Source: Tissierella creatinini
Lineage (GTDB): Bacteria; Bacillota; Clostridia; Tissierellales; Tissierellaceae
NCBI GenBank assembly: GCA_005046945.1
Contig: SUSS01000001.1
Coordinates: 143,559 to 207,558, forward strand
DNA: 64,000 nucleotides
Reading direction: 5' to 3'
Shown: positions 34,957-44,012 of the stretch, piece by piece
Layout of the letters: each line of letters begins with the position of its first letter
How positions within the stretch are numbered: position 1 is the first letter of the stretch
Position numbers and translations under genes: made by a program
Notes under the pieces: model-generated
What the model saw: the letters and a program-made list of their open reading frames with translations, nothing else
Told to the model about the DNA's origin: nothing
Databases searched by the model: none

Positions 34957-36390
34957 CTACCTCCTAACAAGTACTAATACTCTACCTACAGTGAGAACTT
35001 CTCCTGGGGTTATGCCGTTGTTTTTCATTATTTCATTCTTATACCCGGTAGTTCCATAGACTTTCCTAGAAATACTTGTAACCGTTTCTCCTGCCTCTAC
35101 CTTGTAGAAGAAATTAGCATTTGCATCATTTGCAGCCTTATCCTCACTTATAGGATAGAAGGCTTCAAGCTTGTCTATAAGAAATACACCAAAGTCGTCC
35201 CTATTATAGGGCAACTCAAAATATAGGTGGGTAAGCTTAAGCGGATATTGACTTAAATCCTGTGGCGGAGCCGCTTCAAGGTTTGACCAGCCAAGCCATG
35301 ATATACCCTCTGTTACAACAATAGGAATATCATCTCCCCCTTGGGTCCTAAAAATCATGCCCAATGTTCCAGGAGAATACCCAAATGCATTAACCCACAT
35401 ACTTATAGCATCAGCAGGATGCTTAAGCTCCAAATTGTATCCGGTTAAATCTATATAAGCCTTATTATCTTTCTCATCCAGAGCCAGCATATCGTATTCG
35501 AATCTCAAAGAGTACTTACCTGATTTCCTAATAGTGGATGGGCTTACATTTCCTTTAATCATATCATTTGAAGGTACAAAGCTATAATTTCTGTTTTCAA
35601 AATCAGCCAGCATATATACCTTAGTATAATCACTTTCGTCTATTTCAGTTGGTCCACCAGGAGCTGCAACACCAGTCCCTGGACTACCTCCTGCAGACCC
35701 TTCAGTGGCCCCATTTGGATCAGTATATCCATCAAAAGCACCAAAAAGTGAGCCTTCTCCGGGACCATCTGCTACATCCACATATATGACTTCAGTATCA
35801 GTCTCAACCAATCCATCCAGGCTATATACCTTAAGGCTCATATTGCCACCAAGGTCTGCATTAGATGACCTATCCATAGACAAGGTGTCAACTATTATTC
35901 TCCTTGGACTGGTTTCAATGGATTTAACGGCCTCTACTATACCATCATAGTTACCATTGAACGGAAGAGCTATACCCATCTGTTTAACTTCCAATTCGCC
36001 AATCTTCTCGATGCTTGGCTGACTAAAGTTCAAGTCAGAAACAGTAATCCCATCCTTAGCCAACAAATCATTTAGTAAATATATTATCTGAGCTTGGTCG
36101 AGAGTAGGAAAATAATGGGCTAGAACTTCATTTCGCTCCCTATGTAATACTGCCCATTCCTTTTTTATATTGTCTTCCCTCTTCAAGGTGTTGTTCATTT
36201 CTTCAATCTTAGTATCCAAATCAAGCTTTTCAGCTTCCAAAGAGCTGATCTTTTCGGCTTGAGGGGTTAGGATAAATTTATTAGATGTCCATATGACAAG
36301 AGCTATTCCCAATATGGTTAATAAAGTCTTCTCACTCTTGGTTAGGGGTCTCATCTTGGACTTGGCCTTCTTTAGCTGTTTCATTTCCAT
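34957..36390 (-). CDS. pilO: PilO-like protein fused to a beta-sandwich domain and LysM
   Basis: A 477-residue inner-membrane alignment protein. One membrane segment (about 25-43) and a coiled coil (45-85) precede the PilO/GspM-like ferredoxin-fold region (to about 205). A Gly/Pro/Thr-rich linker (about 210-255) leads to a beta-sandwich with carbohydrate-binding-like look (ADFENRNYSFVP to FELPYNRDDFGVF). A C-terminal LysM (FFYKVEAGETVTSISRKVYG) would bind peptidoglycan. The start is uncertain because pilN overlaps it. The fused domains are unusual for PilO. Confidence 0.65.
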   Translation of the reverse strand: MEMKQLKKAKSKMRPLTKSEKTLLTILGIALVIWTSNKFILTPQAEKISSLEAEKLDLDTKIEEMNNTLKREDNIKKEWAVLHRERNEVLAHYFPTLDQAQIIYLLNDLLAKDGITVSDLNFSQPSIEKIGELEVKQMGIALPFNGNYDGIVEAVKSIETSPRRIIVDTLSMDRSSNADLGGNMSLKVYSLDGLVETDTEVIYVDVADGPGEGSLFGAFDGYTDPNGATEGSAGGSPGTGVAAPGGPTEIDESDYTKVYMLADFENRNYSFVPSNDMIKGNVSPSTIRKSGKYSLRFEYDMLALDEKDNKAYIDLTGYNLELKHPADAISMWVNAFGYSPGTLGMIFRTQGGDDIPIVVTEGISWLGWSNLEAAPPQDLSQYPLKLTHLYFELPYNRDDFGVFLIDKLEAFYPISEDKAANDANANFFYKVEAGETVTSISRKVYGTTGYKNEIMKNNGITPGEVLTVGRVLVLVRR

Positions 36391-36940
36391 CCATGCTCAC
36401 ATCCTTTAGAGTCAAATTTAGAACAAAATTATAGTAGTCCTCAACGCTATTGATACTGGAAACGAAAATAGATTCACTTTCCTCCATTAGCTCAAGACCT
36501 TTACTAAATTCAGCTATGGAATATGTATCCTTTGCTATTCCTGTAATCTGAATTTCCCTCTCATATGCACTGAAGTTAGATAAAAATAAATTTACAGGCA
36601 TCTTGGACCTAATCTTAATAAGAAGGTCTTCGCCTATTATATCCTTGGCTTCCAAAGATTTATCCATGGCGATTATTTTATTTACCTCATCTCTAAAGGT
36701 ATTTACTTCAGCCTCCAAAGCCTTTATCTCTTCAACCTTCTTAACAGTAACAGGGTCTTCTGCTACTTGTTTTCTATCATATATTTCAGCATTTAAACTG
36801 CCAATTCTGATTTGATTGACAATGCTATAGCCTACTATACCGATAATTGACAGTAGTAAGAGTCCATATAATAGATGTCTTTTTTCTAACTTGAATTCCC
36901 TTTTTTCTATATAGGATTCAAAAAAGTTTAAGTCCCTCAT
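36332..36940 (-). CDS. pilN: Pilus assembly protein PilN
   Basis: A 202-residue single-pass protein. DLNFFESY at the N-terminus is the short PilM-binding motif, then a membrane helix (LLYGLLLLSIIGIVGYS), a coiled coil and a ferredoxin-fold periplasm-side domain. It links cytoplasmic PilM to PilO. The start follows GAGGTG, and it lies between pilM and pilO in standard order. Confidence 0.85.
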   Translation of the reverse strand: MRDLNFFESYIEKREFKLEKRHLLYGLLLLSIIGIVGYSIVNQIRIGSLNAEIYDRKQVAEDPVTVKKVEEIKALEAEVNTFRDEVNKIIAMDKSLEAKDIIGEDLLIKIRSKMPVNLFLSNFSAYEREIQITGIAKDTYSIAEFSKGLELMEESESIFVSSINSVEDYYNFVLNLTLKDVSMDGNETAKEGQVQDETPNQE

Positions 36941-36942
36941 AC

Positions 36943-38001
36943 CTACACCTCACTTAGTCGGATTAAGCCACCAATAGCATTGGCATACTTAGACAATTGT
37001 CCATTGAATTTTACCTTCTCAAGGGAAGATAGCTTAACGCAAGGAATTCCAAAGAACTTTGAAATATGCTTGTCTATCCCTTCAATATCTGAAAATAAGC
37101 CGTGAATTACGATTAAGCTGATTTCATTTCCAATCTCCCTAGTCTTAAAGTATCTAAACACCAATTCCACCCTGCTTAAACATTCATCAAAGCCTTCCTT
37201 AGTGATTTCTAAAAACCTAAAGTCATCAGAAATAGGTGATAATTCATCTTCTAAGTCCTTCATGTTCATAAGCTTATCATAGATTTCCTTTTCAGATATA
37301 TCCTCTATATTCCTATGTAAATCCACTAGATATTTGACCCCTATATCTATAACCCTTGATACCTTAATGGTTCCTTGATGGGTAATAGTAAGACTAGTGT
37401 TTTCATATCCTAAATCCAGACATGCAATAGGGTCTCCAGTGGGATAGTAATTATTGATCTCCTCTCCTACAAATATAAGCTTATTAATTGCATTTCCTTG
37501 ATAATCCAGAACTGCCGGTTTTAAATCTATGTTCTTTATTAGATGCAAATGGGTCTCAACAATTACCTTAGGGACTCCTATTAAAAGAATGCTTAACTTT
37601 TCTATCCCATCCTCCACTATGGAGCCCAGGATTATAAAGTTGACTATATATTCCTGGGGATTTATAGGTATATAGTCCTCTAGCTGATAGTTTATAATGG
37701 ATTTAATCTGTGCTTGGTCCACCTTAGGCATGGTAACCTCTCTCATAATTACATTGGTAGAGTTTACTACTCCATGGACCTCCCCTTGCATTGCCTTGTT
37801 TTCCTTAAGGCAATTTCTAAGTAAATATGAAAGCTGATCCATATCCCGAATCTCACCATTTTCATATAGACCTTCAGGCAGGTCTAAGGAGAAGCTTTTG
37901 CCAACCACTACACCCTTTTTTGTATATTTTCCTTCAACAATCTTTATTTCATCTTGAGCAAAATCAAAGGATAATGTATTTTTGCTATTAAAAACACCCA
38001 A
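36943..38001 (-). CDS. pilM: Pilus assembly protein PilM (actin-like)
   Basis: A cytoplasmic actin-like ATPase platform of the pilus. I choose TTG 38001 as the start: GGAGGAG lies six bases upstream, giving 352 residues, the usual PilM length; earlier starts would overlap pilD. QIKSIINYQLEDYIPINPQEY is the PilM signature, with CLDLGYENTSLTI for nucleotide binding and GGLIRL at the end. Confidence 0.85.
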   Translation of the reverse strand: MGVFNSKNTLSFDFAQDEIKIVEGKYTKKGVVVGKSFSLDLPEGLYENGEIRDMDQLSYLLRNCLKENKAMQGEVHGVVNSTNVIMREVTMPKVDQAQIKSIINYQLEDYIPINPQEYIVNFIILGSIVEDGIEKLSILLIGVPKVIVETHLHLIKNIDLKPAVLDYQGNAINKLIFVGEEINNYYPTGDPIACLDLGYENTSLTITHQGTIKVSRVIDIGVKYLVDLHRNIEDISEKEIYDKLMNMKDLEDELSPISDDFRFLEITKEGFDECLSRVELVFRYFKTREIGNEISLIVIHGLFSDIEGIDKHISKFFGIPCVKLSSLEKVKFNGQLSKYANAIGGLIRLSEV

Positions 38002-38048
38002 AATGTACTCCTCCTTATAAAAGATAGTAACAACTAACGAGTAATATC

Positions 38049-38804
38049 TCATATCAATAAAGCTAAATACCAATCTATTATAGCCTGTCCCCAAAGAGCC
38101 GTTATAAAAAACCCCAATACAATAAAGGGCCCAAAGGGAATAGGGTCTTTTCTGCTTTTAAGTTTTGCAGCCAATAAGAATACTGAGATAATTGCACCTA
38201 AAATAAAGGATAAAAAGATAGTAAATAATATTTTCTTCCATCCTAATATAAAGCCTAGGGAAGCAATAAGGGTAACATCTCCGCCACCCATACCACCACG
38301 TGATAATAATACTATGGCTAAAAACAAAGCTCCAGCCATAATAAGCCCAATAATACTGCTGAAAATCTCAGGAGAACCTCCCCTAAAATAGATAATTCCC
38401 TTATAAAAAACTGATAAAATAAAAATAATAACTACAAGAAGGTCAGGAATAATCATCTGCTGTAAATCTATAAAAGTGATGACAAGAAGAACTGATGATA
38501 TAAGTGAATAAAAGATAAAATCTAGAGTAAAGCCAAATCTAAAATACATACTTATATAAAGAACTGCATTTAAAGATTCCACAATAGGATATTGCTTAGA
38601 TATTTGAGCCTTGCAGTATCTGCACTTTCCACCAAGTGAAAGAAATGAAAACAAGGGTATATTATCATACCATTTAAGACTATGATTGCACTTAGGACAA
38701 TGAGACCCAGGCCATGCAATGCTTTCACTTCTTGGAATACGATATATACATACATTTAAGAAGGAACCAATAATTAGTCCATATATTAAGATTAGAAATA
38801 TCAT
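38049..38804 (-). CDS. pilD: Prepilin peptidase (A24), type IV
   Basis: A bifunctional aspartic protease that cleaves and N-methylates prepilins. About eight membrane helices, zinc-type CPKC and CRYC pairs, an Asp in TFIDLQQMIIPD and the second Asp in MGGGDVTLIASLGF are all present. Start is ATG 38804 after GGAGG, 5 bases away. It sits between the Ig-prepilin gene and pilM. GSFLNVCIYRIP is the family N-terminus. Confidence 0.93.
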   Translation of the reverse strand: MIFLILIYGLIIGSFLNVCIYRIPRSESIAWPGSHCPKCNHSLKWYDNIPLFSFLSLGGKCRYCKAQISKQYPIVESLNAVLYISMYFRFGFTLDFIFYSLISSVLLVITFIDLQQMIIPDLLVVIIFILSVFYKGIIYFRGGSPEIFSSIIGLIMAGALFLAIVLLSRGGMGGGDVTLIASLGFILGWKKILFTIFLSFILGAIISVFLLAAKLKSRKDPIPFGPFIVLGFFITALWGQAIIDWYLALLI

Positions 38805-38871
38805 AAGTTCCTCCATAAAAGTATCAATTTTGTAAAGCAAATTTGAATCTAGTTGCTAATCAATGTTTTAA

Positions 38872-40422
38872 TTATTTAATATAATACACATTAGAATTAA
38901 TAACCGGATCTCCCTGTGTGGTTCCTGTTGCTGCTTTAGGAGTGACTTCAAAGAAAATATACTTATTTTTGTAGGTTTTTTCCGGTACATTGAAGTATTT
39001 GCTATTTATACCTGTTATTTCTTCTTTATCTTTCCCATCATCATGGTTACTATAATACCATTTAAATATTGAAGAACTTTCGTTATCTCCTTCAGCATCT
39101 GAATATGCATAACTTCCAATAAGAGTACTCCCTGATATTGAAATTATTACATCCGAAGCAACAGGCTTGCTATTTGCTCCACCTGCCATAATTTTAACCG
39201 GAAAATCACAAAAAACACTGGTCCCATATCCCTCTCCTATATCAGTAGAACGTGGCCTCACCATAAAATAAATATACTTATTTACATCCTCTTCAACAGT
39301 AGTATAAGCTTTTGTTGTAGCTCCGGTAATTTCAGTTAAACCTGTCCCATTAGAATTAGCACTTCTGTACCATTTATACTCAGAAGCAGAAACATGCTCT
39401 GCTTCTCCTTCGGCATCATAATAATCATAAGATCCAGTTAGCATACTTCCCTTTGCTGCTGTCCTATCTAATCCTATACTTCCAGGTCCGGTAATGGTAA
39501 CCTTAGAGGCAATGGGAGCATTAGAATCCACTACTACATTATTTAAAATAATAATATCAAAGAAGTTTGTAGCAGACTTTGGAGGTATAGAATTATCAAA
39601 TACCTTTACACCCACTGTAAATGTTCCAGGTTCAATTGGTGTCCCACTTAAAATACCTGCACTTGACAATATCATACCATAAGGCAATCTGCTACCCTCA
39701 CTAACAAGGTAGGTATATGGTGTAGTCCCCCCGTCAGCAGACAAGCTATAGGCAGAATAGGCTTCATCAACTTCTCCATTTGTTGGATTGCTAGGATTAA
39801 ATGAGAGTGTTTCAACAGAAACTGGTGCTGGGCTAACGTTGACAATCTTTAAGGCTACACCATCTTTTATATCTGTATTATCAATAATTTCCGGATTTTC
39901 TTGAATGAGTAGATTTATAGGTACAATACCAGAATCTACTGAAAAGTTCTCATCCTTTATAATAGTAGTAATAGTAAAACTTAAGGATTTATCTAATTCA
40001 ATAGGTGTATATAATATTTCACAGCTATCAAACTCTCCTAAAGTAATAGTGCTATCTTTATCCCGATAGTTAACAACATCTTTGCCGGAAACATTACTAA
40101 TATATATATATCCATCCATTGGTGATGCGGAAGATGCAATATCTGAAGAATCAGGTATTGCATCTGTTGAAGAAAGAATTTCAACTCCATAGGAATAGCG
40201 AATATATTTTGTTATGTATTCAGAAAGCAGATTAGTCTTAGTATTCAAATCATATCGATTTGAGCCTTTAGCAAATGATCTGAGCCCAAAAATATTCATT
40301 GAAAATATGGCACTAATAACAATGCCAATTATAGCTAACACAATAATTAATTCTATTAATGTGACCCCTTTTTTATTAAATAAATTAGAGAAGTTTAATC
40401 TAATACTCCTATTTTTTTTCAT
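38872..40422 (-). CDS. Ig-domain minor prepilin
   Basis: A 516-residue prepilin. KKGVTLIELIIVLAIIGIV gives the class III cleavage site and +5 Glu. The ectodomain is long: a pilin-like region, a putative Ig module with LPYGMILSSAGILSGTP, then two Ig-like repeats with YYDAEGEAEHVS and YSDAEGDNESSS and FKWYYSN. These repeats resemble those in S-layer adhesins. The modules could make the pilus tip an adhesin. Gene order beside pilD supports a pilus role. Confidence 0.75.
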   Translation of the reverse strand: MKKNRSIRLNFSNLFNKKGVTLIELIIVLAIIGIVISAIFSMNIFGLRSFAKGSNRYDLNTKTNLLSEYITKYIRYSYGVEILSSTDAIPDSSDIASSASPMDGYIYISNVSGKDVVNYRDKDSTITLGEFDSCEILYTPIELDKSLSFTITTIIKDENFSVDSGIVPINLLIQENPEIIDNTDIKDGVALKIVNVSPAPVSVETLSFNPSNPTNGEVDEAYSAYSLSADGGTTPYTYLVSEGSRLPYGMILSSAGILSGTPIEPGTFTVGVKVFDNSIPPKSATNFFDIIILNNVVVDSNAPIASKVTITGPGSIGLDRTAAKGSMLTGSYDYYDAEGEAEHVSASEYKWYRSANSNGTGLTEITGATTKAYTTVEEDVNKYIYFMVRPRSTDIGEGYGTSVFCDFPVKIMAGGANSKPVASDVIISISGSTLIGSYAYSDAEGDNESSSIFKWYYSNHDDGKDKEEITGINSKYFNVPEKTYKNKYIFFEVTPKAATGTTQGDPVINSNVYYIK

Positions 40423-40451
40423 AATAAAGTCCTCCGGAAAATATCACGGCA

Positions 40452-40772
40452 TTATTTTTTAGTAATAAACAAATTATAATTGCTGATTGTATAGTCTTTA
40501 CCTTTGATTTCAATTGTTTTACCCGGGAAAACCACACTCATAGTATTTTCCTCACTAGTTGCAGCTTTTGATATTTCTTGCTCTATTAAGTCCTGACCTT
40601 CATACATAGCTTTTATCTGATTTCCGTTATTTACAAGAAATTTTATACCATTGGAAAACATGGGTAGCAGAGATATAGCGATTATCCCAACTATAGCAAG
40701 GGAAAGAAGGACTTCGATAAGGGTCATTCCACGATTATCAGTTTCTCTTTTTAATTTAAATTTCTCGTTCAT
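40452..40772 (-). CDS. Minor prepilin, PilV-like (short)
   Basis: A 106-residue prepilin. NRGMTLIEVLLSLAIVGIIA carries the cleavage site (Gly-Met) and +5 Glu. The short ectodomain ends FPGKTIEIKGKDYTISN. It lies between the PilX-like gene and the Ig prepilin gene and may form part of a tip subcomplex. Confidence 0.75.
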   Translation of the reverse strand: MNEKFKLKRETDNRGMTLIEVLLSLAIVGIIAISLLPMFSNGIKFLVNNGNQIKAMYEGQDLIEQEISKAATSEENTMSVVFPGKTIEIKGKDYTISNYNLFITKK

Positions 40773-40782
40773 AAGGACACCT

Positions 40783-41874
40783 CTAATCTTCCCACCTAAG
40801 AATTTTATAAGCTTTTAAATTATAATCAATTTCTGAAGAATTCTCAGGTGCAACATAAACTACAGAACCATTTGGTCCAGTATTATCATTCTTTGTTAGC
40901 TTGTTTGCAATTAAAGCTCCGTAAATCGTTGATTTTTCACTTTGAATTATAGCACTTGCATCCGGGGCTATTATATATGCTTTTACCACAATGCCGGCTT
41001 GCATATCAAATGTACTCCCCTCTTGCATATAAATATACAAATCGTTAGGCTCATCACTATTTATATGGCCTTTTGTCTGAACTTCCATTTTGGTGATAAC
41101 AAAAAGATTGACCCTGCCTGTTCCTGTGGTTGTTATTTTTATATCACCTTTAGCCGTAAGAGTTTCAACTACTATATCTAAAACCTTGTCATTTGCAATA
41201 ATTTCCAAAGTATTATTTTGCTCTATAGTAATACTATCTAATTTTGAACTACTATTTATTTGAACATTTCCTCCTGAAACAGTTAAGTTCTCAGGCGAGT
41301 ATAAGGGTGTGCTTGGTGGTAAAAGAGTATCAATATATTTAGGTGAATTAGATAAAGAAGAATAGGTTGATGTATCAAAGGCACCATGGCCGTTTGTCTT
41401 ATAATTAATACTTCCGCCAGATTGAATATCTCCATCTACAACCATACCAGTTATATCAAGAGGTGAATTTGTATATACAGCCTTGTCAAGCAACTCACCG
41501 GCAGTTAATCTTCTAATCACTGCAGTAGTTGATTTTTCTAAACCGGAAACATTACCTGTACCTGTAATTTTTATTTGGTTAGAAGCTCCACTTGTAACAT
41601 CAACTTTAAAAGTTCCATTTGCAAAGTGTGAATTGTCATCAGAAGTTTTAGATAATAGCAATATATCATCCTTAGGATTAACAATCAAATGGGTACTTAC
41701 AGCATCTGCCCCTGATTTTGCAAGGTAATAGGCTTGTTTTACCTTGTTTTGATGTGCTGTTAATTTGGCACTAGCAACGCTAAGAGAAAGCAAGGTTACG
41801 CCCAGTATAGACAATACGGCCATAACTATTATAACTAATCCAAGTGCCATCCCCTTATTGTTTTTAGTGACCAT
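40783..41874 (-). CDS. PilX-like minor pilus protein
   Basis: A 363-residue protein whose N-terminus MVTKNNKGMALGLVIIVMAV and LAHQ-type segment AHQNKVKQAYYLAKSGADAVS match PilX N-domains. Gly before the hydrophobic run, but no +5 Glu, marks a GspK/PilX-type tip protein. The rest is beta-rich, with repeated short strands and NSPLDITGMVVDGDI. ATG 41874 follows GGAG at ten bases; TTG three codons earlier is too close to it. Confidence 0.75.
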   Translation of the reverse strand: MVTKNNKGMALGLVIIVMAVLSILGVTLLSLSVASAKLTAHQNKVKQAYYLAKSGADAVSTHLIVNPKDDILLLSKTSDDNSHFANGTFKVDVTSGASNQIKITGTGNVSGLEKSTTAVIRRLTAGELLDKAVYTNSPLDITGMVVDGDIQSGGSINYKTNGHGAFDTSTYSSLSNSPKYIDTLLPPSTPLYSPENLTVSGGNVQINSSSKLDSITIEQNNTLEIIANDKVLDIVVETLTAKGDIKITTTGTGRVNLFVITKMEVQTKGHINSDEPNDLYIYMQEGSTFDMQAGIVVKAYIIAPDASAIIQSEKSTIYGALIANKLTKNDNTGPNGSVVYVAPENSSEIDYNLKAYKILRWED

Positions 41875-41927
41875 TCTAATCAATCTCCTTAATCAATAGC
41901 TTAATATGTACTACTAGTATAAATTGT

Positions 41928-41964
41928 AGTAAGAACTAAATAGCTTAGCTATTTAGTTCTTACT
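41928..41964. repeat. 37-bp perfect palindrome (hairpin) near the pilA 3' side
   Basis: Two 18-nt arms, AGTAAGAACTAAATAGCT and its complement, are separated by one base. No T-run follows on either strand. It lies between the PilX-like gene and the REPIN-like region. Function unknown. Confidence 0.6.
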
Positions 41965-41993
41965 TGTGTAAATAACTTTATTATAAGCAAAAC

Positions 41994-42140
41994 CTGTTTT
42001 CACAATATTCAACAAGTTGATATGTTAAGCTACAGGCTCGGCCTCGCTTCATTTCTGTTTTAAATTGACTGTCATTTTCAAAATATTCAATAACTTATTA
42101 AGTTAGGTGCCAGGCACCGTTGCTGTTTCCTTGAAACTTG
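41994..42140. repeat. Two degenerate tandem copies of a 75-bp unit
   Basis: Copy one (41994-42068) and copy two (42069-42140) share ctgt.. ttca.aatattcaa.aa and aggct/aggca blocks with many substitutions. The second copy contains the GTGCCAGGCACC core of the REPIN-like element. Confidence 0.4.
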
Positions 42141-42175
42141 AAGGTTTAATAACTCAAGTCAATGGTGCCTGTCAC
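42107..42175. repeat. REPIN-like inverted pair (GTGCCAGGCACC type)
   Basis: The left arm GTGCCAGGCACCGTTG (42107-42122) and right arm CAATGGTGCCTGTCAC (42160-42175) are inverted relative to each other, matching at 14 of 16 positions. Together they enclose 37 bp. The arrangement resembles REPINs mobilised by RAYT transposases. It lies just past the pilA stop. Confidence 0.5.
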
Positions 42176-42190
42176 TGCAATTATTTACAC

Positions 42191-42637
42191 TTATTTTCCA
42201 TCTACAGCAGGTGGAACTACAGTTATTGAAGCATCTTTGCCAATAGTAACTTTATATTCAACCCCATCCACATCTTTATCACCTGTGCCTGAAGGTGTCG
42301 CTGGCCATTCTTGCAAATAATCTTCCCAACCTGGTTTAGTTACCACATCATCGGTAACATCATCAGGAGTTCCTTTATTATCTACAGTTGCTTTTTTATC
42401 TGCACTTGTCCATTCAATATTAGCAGCCGGTATTCCTTCTTCAGCTAAAAACATACTTACTGAAGACTGCAATGTTCTTGTATTAGCTTGATGAGCAGCA
42501 ATAGCAGCACTTTGTCTTGATGTAGTCAATCTCGGAATCGCTATAGCAGCCAAAATCCCCAATATCGCTACTACTACAATCAGTTCAATAAGGGTAAATC
42601 CTTTTTTGTTTCTTTTCTTACTTATCCATTTTAACAT
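42191..42637 (-). CDS. pilA: Major type IV pilin PilA
   Basis: A 148-residue type IVa-like pilin. KKGFTLIELIVVVAILGILA carries the cleavage site, the +5 Glu and the hydrophobic alpha-1 helix; the C-terminal region has no disulfide Cys. Start ATG 42637 follows AGAGGGGG at eight bases. Position between pilC and minor prepilins and the most canonical signal suggest it is the major subunit. An inverted repeat of GTGAACA-type units lies in its leader. Confidence 0.85.
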   Translation of the reverse strand: MLKWISKKRNKKGFTLIELIVVVAILGILAAIAIPRLTTSRQSAAIAAHQANTRTLQSSVSMFLAEEGIPAANIEWTSADKKATVDNKGTPDDVTDDVVTKPGWEDYLQEWPATPSGTGDKDVDGVEYKVTIGKDASITVVPPAVDGK

Positions 42638-42696
42638 TTTCTTTTCCCCCTCTAAATTTTTTGCTTTATATATTAAATTATTAAAGCCATTTTTAT

Positions 42697-42780
42697 CAGT
42701 GAACAACTAACAGTGAATAGTGAACAGTGAAATTGCAAAATCTTTTTGTTGTTCACTGTTCGTTGTTCATTGTTCACTGG
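42697..42780. repeat. Inverted array of GTGAACA-like units in the pilA leader
   Basis: The sequences cagtgaacaactaacagtga (from 42697) and its near-complement around gttgttcactgttcg (747-780) form two opposed clusters of GTGAACA/TTGTTCAC units. About 28 of 34 positions match as an inverted repeat, so the pilA leader could fold into a long hairpin. Confidence 0.5.
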
Positions 42781-42803
42781 TATAAGGGTATAAGTCTCTG
42801 GAC

Positions 42804-44003
42804 TTAAATTGTATTAAACATATCAAACATAGGCATATACATAGCTATAACTATAAAGCCTATAATCAATGCCATACCAACCAACATCACAGGCTCCAAA
42901 AGCGATGTCAATCTCTGCAAGCTTGCCTCTACTTCTTCATCATAGAAATCTGCTGTTTTAAATAGAATATCATCCAGGGATCCTGATTCTTCTCCTATTT
43001 TTATCATGGAATCTACCATTGGTGGAAATATTCCTACATCCTTTACTGCTCTAGATAGGGTATTTCCCTTTCTTATGTTTTCTGTTCCTTCTTCTAATCT
43101 CTCTTTGATTATTACATTATTTACAACCTTGCTTACAATCTCCATTGCCTTTAAAAGTGGTATGCCTGAGGACATCAGGGTTGAGAGGGTCCTGGTAAAC
43201 CTGGATGTAATAATCTTTTTTGTTGTACCTTTAACTATAGGAAACTTTAGCTTTAATGAGTCAAAGAACCTTGTCCCCTCTGGAGACTTTTTAAATGTTG
43301 CAAGTCCTACTACTATGGCGGCAATCACTGCTATATATATATACCAAAAATTCCTAATTGAATCACTTATTCCTATTAAAATTCTTGTGGGTGCCGGAAG
43401 TGCTGTACCGCTTCCTTCAAACATACCTATAAAGGTCGGCATTACAAAGACCAGCATAAATACTACTACAACTACGGATACTACTGCAAGTGCCGCCGGA
43501 TATATCATGGAGGACTTGACCTTGTTCTCAATCTTATTTTCCTTTTCAAAGTGCTCAGCCATTCTTGCCAATATGGTATCAAGGCTACCGCTTACCTCTC
43601 CGGCCTCCACCATGGAGATTAAAATAGAGGGAAATATATCCGTATGCTTGTTCAAAGCTTCGGATAGGGTGAAACCCTTTTGAACATCCTCAGATACCGC
43701 AGCCAAGGTCTTCTGTAAGGTCTTATTCTCTGTCTGCATGACCAATATATCAAGGCATTTTACTATACCAAGACCTGCATTTATCATGGTAAAGAATTGT
43801 CTGCAGAATACTGCCAAATCTTTTTTCTTTACCTTCTTTGAAAATATTTCAACCTTGGCATCGGCACCTATATCCCTTTCTATTTCCATAGGCATATGGT
43901 TATTACCCTTGATCATGGATATTACTTCGCCTTCGCTGGTTGCATCAAAGGTTCCCTCTATAGTTTGTCCATTCTGTGATAGTGCTTTATATTTAAACTT
44001 CAT
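42804..44003 (-). CDS. pilC: Pilus inner-membrane platform PilC
   Basis: A 399-residue GspF/PilC platform protein with two repeated helical cytoplasmic domains and three membrane segments. KKKDLAVFCRQFFTMINAGL and TSRFTRTLSTLMSSGIPLLK are the two family repeats, and GEESGSLDDILFKTADFYDEE is conserved in the second. It lies directly after pilT in the order B-T-C-A. Confidence 0.93.
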   Translation of the reverse strand: MKFKYKALSQNGQTIEGTFDATSEGEVISMIKGNNHMPMEIERDIGADAKVEIFSKKVKKKDLAVFCRQFFTMINAGLGIVKCLDILVMQTENKTLQKTLAAVSEDVQKGFTLSEALNKHTDIFPSILISMVEAGEVSGSLDTILARMAEHFEKENKIENKVKSSMIYPAALAVVSVVVVVFMLVFVMPTFIGMFEGSGTALPAPTRILIGISDSIRNFWYIYIAVIAAIVVGLATFKKSPEGTRFFDSLKLKFPIVKGTTKKIITSRFTRTLSTLMSSGIPLLKAMEIVSKVVNNVIIKERLEEGTENIRKGNTLSRAVKDVGIFPPMVDSMIKIGEESGSLDDILFKTADFYDEEVEASLQRLTSLLEPVMLVGMALIIGFIVIAMYMPMFDMFNTI

Positions 44004-44012
44004 ATATAACCT

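Noticed and set aside
43006-43683. Long plus-strand reading frame opposite pilC
   Set aside because: It is antisense to a well-conserved pilC gene, has no ribosome site and a low-complexity composition that follows pilC codon use.
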